Shown piece by piece: positions 59,094-64,000 of a stretch of 64,000 nucleotides of DNA. The position numbers and the translations under genes are program-made. The stretch spans positions 124,001 to 188,000 of the forward strand of contig NZ_BCSX01000015.1 in assembly GCF_001570425.1 (NCBI RefSeq), written 5' to 3'. The notes under the pieces are model-generated. The model was not told where the DNA came from. It searched no databases and saw only the letters and a list, made by a program, of their open reading frames with translations. Numbering within the stretch: position 1 is the stretch's first letter; each line of letters opens with the position of its first letter. This DNA comes from Mycolicibacterium brisbanense. Its GTDB lineage: Bacteria; Actinomycetota; Actinomycetes; Mycobacteriales; Mycobacteriaceae.

Positions 59094-59581
59094 CGATCCA
59101 GTCCGATCAGCGGCGCCTGTCGGTTCCCCCGCGGGTGACCAAGCCACCGCGTCCACTGACCGACACCGAGCTCACCACCCTGCTGCGCATCGCCGACACG
59201 CTGATCCCTGAATCCGGGCCCAATCCCAAAGCCAGTGCGGCCGAACAATTTCAGCCCTACCTGCAGCTCGCGCTGGCGGCGCGCTCGGACATCTTCGACG
59301 CCGTCCTCACGGCTGTGCACACCCTGACCGACGTGCCGGACGGCAAGCTGCACGGCGCTCTCAAGAAGATGTGGGCCGAGGACAAATTCACCTTCGATCC
59401 CCTGTCGTCGGTGATCGCAGGCGCCTACTTCATGACGCCGCAGGTCAAGAAACTCATCGGCTATCCCGGCCAGCATCGCGATCCAGCCGGGTTGGAGGAC
59501 GCCGCCAACGAGTTGGAGACGGGGATCCTCGATCCCGTCATCGCGCGCGGGCCGATTTACGTCTCAGCCGCCGGGGAGTGA
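59090..59581 (+). CDS. Gluconate 2-dehydrogenase subunit 3-like protein
   Basis: A 163-residue partner of the GMC oxidoreductase. DTELTTLLRIADTLIPESGPNPKASAAEQF is the family signature. No typical twin-arginine signal is visible, unlike many relatives, so the complex could be cytoplasmic or face the membrane. ATG overlaps the GMC stop (ATGA). Confidence 0.85.
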   Translation: MTIQSDQRRLSVPPRVTKPPRPLTDTELTTLLRIADTLIPESGPNPKASAAEQFQPYLQLALAARSDIFDAVLTAVHTLTDVPDGKLHGALKKMWAEDKFTFDPLSSVIAGAYFMTPQVKKLIGYPGQHRDPAGLEDAANELETGILDPVIARGPIYVSAAGE

Positions 59582-59587
59582 GCAGCT

Positions 59588-59773
59588 GTGCGCCTCGTCG
59601 AGTGGGGACGACAGCTCATCCGGCGGCTGGCCGACGGTGAGATTCCGTTGATCACCGACGAGGCCTGGCTGCCCGACCCTGTCGACGACATCTGGCCGCA
59701 AATGCCGTACACGTGGACAGTAGAACGCGAAGGACTACTGTCGACAATTAGGCAACACGGCTGGGAGGAGTGA
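59588..59773 (+). CDS. Small conserved-looking protein in the GMC operon
   Basis: A 61-residue protein starting at GTG 59588, 6 bases after the small-subunit stop and with a GGGAGTGAG ribosome site. Sequence RLVEWGRQLIRRLADGEIPLITDEAWLPDPVDDIWPQ is rich in Trp and Asp. Not recognised. A GntR-type operator overlaps its 3' end. Confidence 0.6.
   Translation: MRLVEWGRQLIRRLADGEIPLITDEAWLPDPVDDIWPQMPYTWTVEREGLLSTIRQHGWEE
59734..59748. promoter_or_regulatory. GntR-type operator, site 2
   Basis: ACTACTGTCGACAAT is the exact reverse complement of site 3 (60636-60650) over 15 bases. It lies 30 bases before the gntR ATG, giving likely autoregulation. Confidence 0.72.
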
Positions 59774-59777
59774 CCTG

Positions 59778-60497
59778 ATGGCTGCAGCCCCGCAGGACGG
59801 CGCACTGTCGACGCTGAGCGAGACCGGCCGCGACGCGGTATCGCTGGGGCGGATCACGCAACGCACGACGCCCAATTCGGTCGCCCAGGTGCTCCGTACC
59901 GCGATTCTCGACGGAACCCTCAAACCGGGAAGCCAGCTCCGCGAAACCCACCTTGCCGCCGACCTGGGCGTCAGCCGGGCGCCCCTGCGCGAAGCGCTAG
60001 GGCTACTCGCCGAGGAGGGGCTCGTCGACAAGATCCCCTACCGGGGCGCGTTCGTCGCCGAGGTCAGCGCCGACGGGATGGCCGAAATCGCCAGCCTGCG
60101 CAAGCGTCTCGAGCCGTACGCCATCGAACTGGCGCTGCCGCGCCTGCGCGGAAGCGGACGTGTGAAAGTGACCCGCGCACTTGAGGACATGGAGATCGGC
60201 GCAGACAACAACGATCCCGCGGCGACCATCGACGCCCACATGAGCTTTCACCGCGGATTCTACGAATTGTCCGGCCACAAGCTGCTTTTGGACCTGTGGC
60301 GGAGCTGGGAAGCGCAACTGCAACTGTTTTTCTCCGCCGACCACCAAGTGTTCGCCGACCTGCACGACATGGTCGCCGAACACAAGCGGCTACTGAAAAT
60401 CGTCGACTCCGGCGATCTGGACGCCATCACCGCCGAAGTCAACCGCCACGTGCACGGTGGCCAGCCCCAAGCCGAGGCGGCCGCCGGGAAGGCGTGA
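59778..60497 (+). CDS. GntR/FCD-family transcriptional regulator
   Basis: A 239-residue regulator. The winged helix-turn-helix is at about residues 32-80 (NSVAQVLRTAILDGTLKPGSQLRETHLAADLGVSRAPLREALGLLAEEGLV), followed by the helical FCD domain with metal-binding His in DAHMSFHRGFYELSG and EHKRLLK. It presumably responds to an organic acid or amine from the cluster. It overlaps no gene and sits between two identical operators. Confidence 0.92.
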   Translation: MAAAPQDGALSTLSETGRDAVSLGRITQRTTPNSVAQVLRTAILDGTLKPGSQLRETHLAADLGVSRAPLREALGLLAEEGLVDKIPYRGAFVAEVSADGMAEIASLRKRLEPYAIELALPRLRGSGRVKVTRALEDMEIGADNNDPAATIDAHMSFHRGFYELSGHKLLLDLWRSWEAQLQLFFSADHQVFADLHDMVAEHKRLLKIVDSGDLDAITAEVNRHVHGGQPQAEAAAGKA

Positions 60498-60635
60498 AGC
60501 GTCGGCTCGCCGAGCCGCACCGCCCGCGTCACCCGATCATGCAGGAACCCCTGCAGCACAAGCCCCGCGTGCACCGATAACGGCGGAGACAGCCAAACCA
60601 AATAGTGATTGCGATCACCCGCCGACACGTGTAGA

Positions 60636-60650
60636 TTGTCGACAGTAGTA
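60636..60650. promoter_or_regulatory. GntR-type operator, site 3
   Basis: ATTGTCGACAGTAGT, in the leader of the permease gene about 75 bases before ATG; the reverse complement of site 2. Confidence 0.72.
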
Positions 60651-60724
60651 CAAAACTGAGTCGCGGGTCACCCGTCATCCGTTCCGCACCCGCATCCCCC
60701 GCTTATTGAAAACATGAGGTCACC

Positions 60725-62197
60725 ATGGCGATTACCCCCGAGGAGTCTGGCGTGTTTCACCGTCGACCTCCGTCCACTCCGGCAGTCGACGCCGACGCCG
60801 CCTATCTGGAAAAGCTCGGCTACAAGCAGGAACTCAACCGCAGCCTGGGGCTGTTCTCGGCGTTCGGCGTGCAGTTCACCTCGATCGCCATCGCCTCGGG
60901 CATCTTCACCACCCTGGTCGTCGGGATCGGGTTCTTCGGGCCCGCCGCGTTCTGGTCGTTCCTCGTCGGCGGCGCGTTGCAGGTCTTCACCGTCGGGCTC
61001 GCTGTGGCCATGCTGGTGTCTTCCTACCCGTTGGCCGGCGGCGTGTATCAGATCACCGGACGCATCACCGGCAAACCTTGGCTGGCATGGCAGACCGGTT
61101 GGTGGCTGCTGATCGCGCACACCGTCGCCGTCACCGCCTGCTCGGTGAGCATCGCCCCGTTCATCGCAGGCTGGTTCGGTGTGACGTTCGAGAATGCGGT
61201 CGACGCGCTGCCCTGGACACTGGGGCTGATCGTCCTGGCCACGATCATCAACATCGCCGGCGTCAAAGTCGCTGCGCTGCTGAACAATATCGGTGTCGTC
61301 GCCGAGTGCGTCTGCGTGTTCGGGCTCATCGGCGTGCTGGTGTTCGTCAAGCACCCGACCCAGCCGTTGGCGTTCCTCACCGATTCCGGCGGCACCGCCA
61401 CCGGCGGCCACTGGTTCGTCCCGTTCCTGTTCGCGATGATCCTGCCCGCCTACGCCATTTCGTCCTTCGACGCCACCGGCAACGCCTCCGAAGAGACCAA
61501 GAACGCCGCCCTGAAGGCACCACTGGCATCCGTGCTGGCCAACGTGTCGTCCTACGTCGTCGGAGTCGTCATGGTCGGCATGCTGATGCTGGCCATCCAG
61601 GACCTGCCCACCATCATGGGCAGTGCCCTGCCGGTCAAAGACATCCTGAACACCGCGGTCGGCTCAGCGTTCGCGAACGTCTTCGAAGCGGTGGCGATCG
61701 TCGCCCTGTTCGCCGCCGTGGTCATGTTGCAGCTCACCGGTATTCGCGTGCTGTGGTCGCAAGCCCGCGACGGCCAGATCCCCGCCGCGTCCTGGATGCG
61801 CAAGGTGAGCAAGCAGCGCATCCCGATCAACGCGACGCTGACGATCTTCGCGCTGTCGGTCGTCTTCGCCCTGTGGTCGTCGCTGCTGTCGGTGCTCACC
61901 GCCATGACCGCACTGGCATGGGGCCTGGCCTACGGTGTCGTCGTCACCGTAGGCCTCTACGCCCTGCTCAAGAAGAAGCTCCCCCAACATCCTTGGCATT
62001 ACGGCAAATTGAGCCCGGTGATCTTCGTCCTCGCGATCGCATGGTCGGCCGTCCTGTGCACCCTGCTGGTCTACTCCGACCCGATCCATGTCGGGCTGGG
62101 CATGGTGATGGTGATCGGCGCAGGCGCGGTGATCTACATGACGATCCCGAAGAGCCGCCGCGGCAAGTCCATCGATACCCAAACCGGCCACCTCTGA
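60725..62197 (+). CDS. APC-family amino acid/amine permease
   Basis: A 490-residue transporter with 12 hydrophobic segments. N-terminal LEKLGYKQELNRSLGLFSAFGVQFTSIAIASGIFTTL is typical of the TIGR00907-like group of GABA, choline and ethanolamine permeases; SSFDATGNASEETKNAALKAP is the helix-6 motif. A GAGGT ribosome site precedes the ATG. It presumably imports the substrate of the SDR/GMC/ALDH enzymes. Confidence 0.87.
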   Translation: MAITPEESGVFHRRPPSTPAVDADAAYLEKLGYKQELNRSLGLFSAFGVQFTSIAIASGIFTTLVVGIGFFGPAAFWSFLVGGALQVFTVGLAVAMLVSSYPLAGGVYQITGRITGKPWLAWQTGWWLLIAHTVAVTACSVSIAPFIAGWFGVTFENAVDALPWTLGLIVLATIINIAGVKVAALLNNIGVVAECVCVFGLIGVLVFVKHPTQPLAFLTDSGGTATGGHWFVPFLFAMILPAYAISSFDATGNASEETKNAALKAPLASVLANVSSYVVGVVMVGMLMLAIQDLPTIMGSALPVKDILNTAVGSAFANVFEAVAIVALFAAVVMLQLTGIRVLWSQARDGQIPAASWMRKVSKQRIPINATLTIFALSVVFALWSSLLSVLTAMTALAWGLAYGVVVTVGLYALLKKKLPQHPWHYGKLSPVIFVLAIAWSAVLCTLLVYSDPIHVGLGMVMVIGAGAVIYMTIPKSRRGKSIDTQTGHL

Positions 62198-62233
62198 CCC
62201 GCTCTGACCCGCAAAGACGAAAGGCACTCTGCC

Positions 62234-63664
62234 ATGACCATTTCCGTCGCGAACCTCATTGACGGCAAGACGGTTTCCGGCTCCTCCGACCAGACCCGCG
62301 AGGTGCTCAATCCGTCGACCGGTGAGGTCATTGCCGAGGTGATCGAATCCACCGTCGACGACGCCGACCGCGCTGTCGCCGCCGCCCGCGCAGCGCTTCC
62401 CGCGTGGGCGGTGCGCACTGCGGGCGCCCGATCCGAACTCCTGCATCAACTGGTCGAGGTGCTCGAGCGCAACATCGACGACCTGGCCCGGCTGGAGACG
62501 ATCGACGCGGGCAAGCCCACCACGGCGGCGCGGGATGTGGAACTGCCCGGCATCGCGGGAGCGCTGCGCCACTTCGCCGGTGCCGCACGCGTTCTCACCG
62601 GCCAGGCGGCCGGCGAATTCGTCGAGAACAACACCAGCTACACCCGCCGCGAACCACTCGGTGTGGTCCTCGGCATCACGCCGTGGAATTTCCCGCTGTG
62701 GCAGGCGGTGTGGAAGCTGGGCCCTGCACTGGCCGCGGGTAACACCGTGGTCATCAAACCGGCCGAGCTTACCCCGCTGGCCACCATCCGCTTTGCCGAA
62801 CTGGCCCAGGAAGTCCTGCCACCCGGCGTGCTCAACATCGTGCACGGATCCGGAGACGTGATCGGCGACGCCCTGGTGCGCCATCCCGACGTGAACCTGG
62901 TGTCGTTCACCGGTTCTACTGCGGCAGGCCGCAAGATCGCCGCAGCAGCCGGCGGCACTCCCAAGCGACTGGTGCTCGAACTGGGCGGCAACGCACCGGT
63001 GATCGTCTACGACGACGTCGATCTCGAAGCCGCGCTGCCCATTCTGACCAACGGTGTGTTGTTCAACGCCGGCCAGGAATGCATGTCGGCGACGCGGATG
63101 TTGGTCAGCGAGAAGATCCACGACACCTTCGTCGCCGCGCTGGCCGATCAGCTCAAGGCCGTCAGCATCGGGGATGCCTCAGATCCCAACACGGTTCTGG
63201 GACCGCTCATCTCGCGCGTCCAGCGCGACCGGGTGGTGAGCCTGGTGGACGGGCGGTCTCCCGGCGCTGAGCTCGTCACCGGCGGCCATGCCCTCGACCG
63301 GCCGGGCTTCTACTTCGAGCCCACCCTGATCACGGGCGTCGGCCAGGACGACGACCTGGTGCAGCAGGAGATCTTCGGGCCGGTTGCCACGGTGCAGACA
63401 TTCACCGACGAAGCCGATGCGCTCGCCAAGGCCAACGCCGTCGAACAAGGGCTGGCCGCCTCGGTGTGGACCCGCGACATCGGCCGAGCATTGCGCAATG
63501 TCAACGCAATTGAGGCCGGCGTGGTGTGGGTGAACAACCATATGGCTGTCGGCCCGGAAGGCCCGCTGGGCGGTTTCAAGGGTTCGGGTTACGGCAAGGA
63601 GGGCGGCACCGTGGGGCTCGAGGAATTCACCCGCACCAAGCAGGTCATCCTGAGCCTGTCATGA
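62234..63664 (+). CDS. NAD(P)-dependent aldehyde dehydrogenase
   Basis: A 476-residue ALDH of the betaine/gamma-aminobutyraldehyde type. The catalytic Cys is in NAGQECMSATRM, the Glu in LVLELGGNAPVIVYDD, and the NAD motif in VSFTGSTAAGRKIA. It oxidises the aldehyde made by the GMC or SDR enzymes to an acid. It overlaps the next small gene by ATGA. Confidence 0.94.
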   Translation: MTISVANLIDGKTVSGSSDQTREVLNPSTGEVIAEVIESTVDDADRAVAAARAALPAWAVRTAGARSELLHQLVEVLERNIDDLARLETIDAGKPTTAARDVELPGIAGALRHFAGAARVLTGQAAGEFVENNTSYTRREPLGVVLGITPWNFPLWQAVWKLGPALAAGNTVVIKPAELTPLATIRFAELAQEVLPPGVLNIVHGSGDVIGDALVRHPDVNLVSFTGSTAAGRKIAAAAGGTPKRLVLELGGNAPVIVYDDVDLEAALPILTNGVLFNAGQECMSATRMLVSEKIHDTFVAALADQLKAVSIGDASDPNTVLGPLISRVQRDRVVSLVDGRSPGAELVTGGHALDRPGFYFEPTLITGVGQDDDLVQQEIFGPVATVQTFTDEADALAKANAVEQGLAASVWTRDIGRALRNVNAIEAGVVWVNNHMAVGPEGPLGGFKGSGYGKEGGTVGLEEFTRTKQVILSLS

Positions 63665-63918
63665 CCGACGAGGACGGCACCGCCACGACCGACCCGGAAG
63701 TACGGGTACGCCAATACGTGCGGCGTCTGGACTCGCGAGACACCCACCGTTACACCCCGTGGGCTCAGATCGCGATGACGGTGCCGTCCGCCTCGGGCAT
63801 CTGCTGGCTCGTGTGTTTCATCGACGGCGAGGTCGACGTCTGGCGCGTCGACGACGAATCGGCCGGCTACCAATTCCGTTCCACCGATTCCCCAGAAACG
63901 GGCGCACAATCGAAGTAG
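63661..63918 (+). CDS. Small protein coupled to the aldehyde dehydrogenase
   Basis: An 85-residue protein starting at ATG 63661 in an ATGA overlap with the ALDH stop. TDPEVRVRQYVRRLDSRDTHRYTPWAQIAMTVPSASGICWLVCFIDGEVDVWRVDDESA is the core; Cys residues and aromatic residues are present but no family is recognised. The coupling supports a real gene. Confidence 0.65.
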   Translation: MTDEDGTATTDPEVRVRQYVRRLDSRDTHRYTPWAQIAMTVPSASGICWLVCFIDGEVDVWRVDDESAGYQFRSTDSPETGAQSK

Positions 63919-63950
63919 AGCCTGTTTCGACGCGAGGGGAGTGAAACGAA

Positions 63951-64000
63951 ATGGTCAGAACACACACGGTGGTCGCGGGAGAAACGCTGTGGGCATTGGC
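63951..64000 (+). CDS. LysM-domain protein, 5' part
   Basis: ATG at 63951 with the ribosome site GAGGGGAG. The first residues MVRTHTVVAGETLWALA match the start of a LysM peptidoglycan-binding domain. The gene runs off the right edge. Confidence 0.7.
   Translation, partial: MVRTHTVVAGETLWAL

Overview
The window comes from a high-GC actinobacterium and almost certainly a non-tuberculous, fast-growing Mycobacterium (Mycolicibacterium). The evidence is the S10 ribosomal operon and the str operon (rpsL-rpsG-fusA-tuf) lying about 28 kb apart with a complete mycofactocin locus between them, plus DUF3558 and DUF3060 exported proteins, a PE-PPE-type hydrolase, a cutinase and a KstR-type operator. No rRNA, tRNA, insertion sequence, prophage or CRISPR array was seen. 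Most intergenic space is short, and gene pairs often overlap by ATGA or GTGA.

Layout. 1-2.6 kb: a partial exported BcsB-like gene and a polytopic membrane protein. 2.9-8.7 kb: S10 operon on the minus strand (rpsJ-rplC-rplD-rplW-rplB-rpsS-rplV-rpsC-rplP-rpmC-rpsQ), closed by a perfect hairpin. 8.7-12.6 kb: a thioesterase-like gene under a 26-bp palindrome, a SnoaL-like protein, a carboxylesterase lipoprotein and a P450. 12.6-19.8 kb: mycofactocin genes mftA-mftB-mftC-mftD-mftE-mftF-mftG on the minus strand, with mftR divergent and a shared operator. 19.8-23.7 kb: a dioxygenase, an ECF sigma factor coupled to a glyoxalase-like partner, and a ferredoxin reductase. 23.7-30.1 kb: arginine/ornithine catabolism (AsnC regulator, DDAH-like hydrolase, rocD, arcA, permease), with a mycofactocin-type SDR carrying a KstR box. 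30.1-32.4 kb: a SHOCT protein and an MFS exporter.

32.4-55.7 kb is rich in exported proteins and is interrupted by the str operon (36.8-41.1 kb). Five exported families occur as adjacent tandem pairs: Gly/Asn repeat proteins, DUF3558 lipoproteins, DUF3060 proteins, 'AFSAIP' repeat proteins and 'PWE' repeat proteins. The three repeat families have no function I recognise and are the best candidates for something undescribed. A glycerate kinase pseudogene beside an aminotransferase and a hydroxyacid dehydrogenase marks a decayed serine/glycerate module at 44.2-46.9 kb.

56.2-64 kb is a catabolic gene cluster: SDR, GMC oxidoreductase with a gluconate-dehydrogenase-like small subunit, two tiny proteins, a GntR/FCD regulator, an amino-acid/amine permease and an aldehyde dehydrogenase. 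Three near-identical TTGTCGACA palindromes before the SDR, the regulator and the permease suggest one autoregulated GntR regulon. A LysM-domain gene begins at the right edge.
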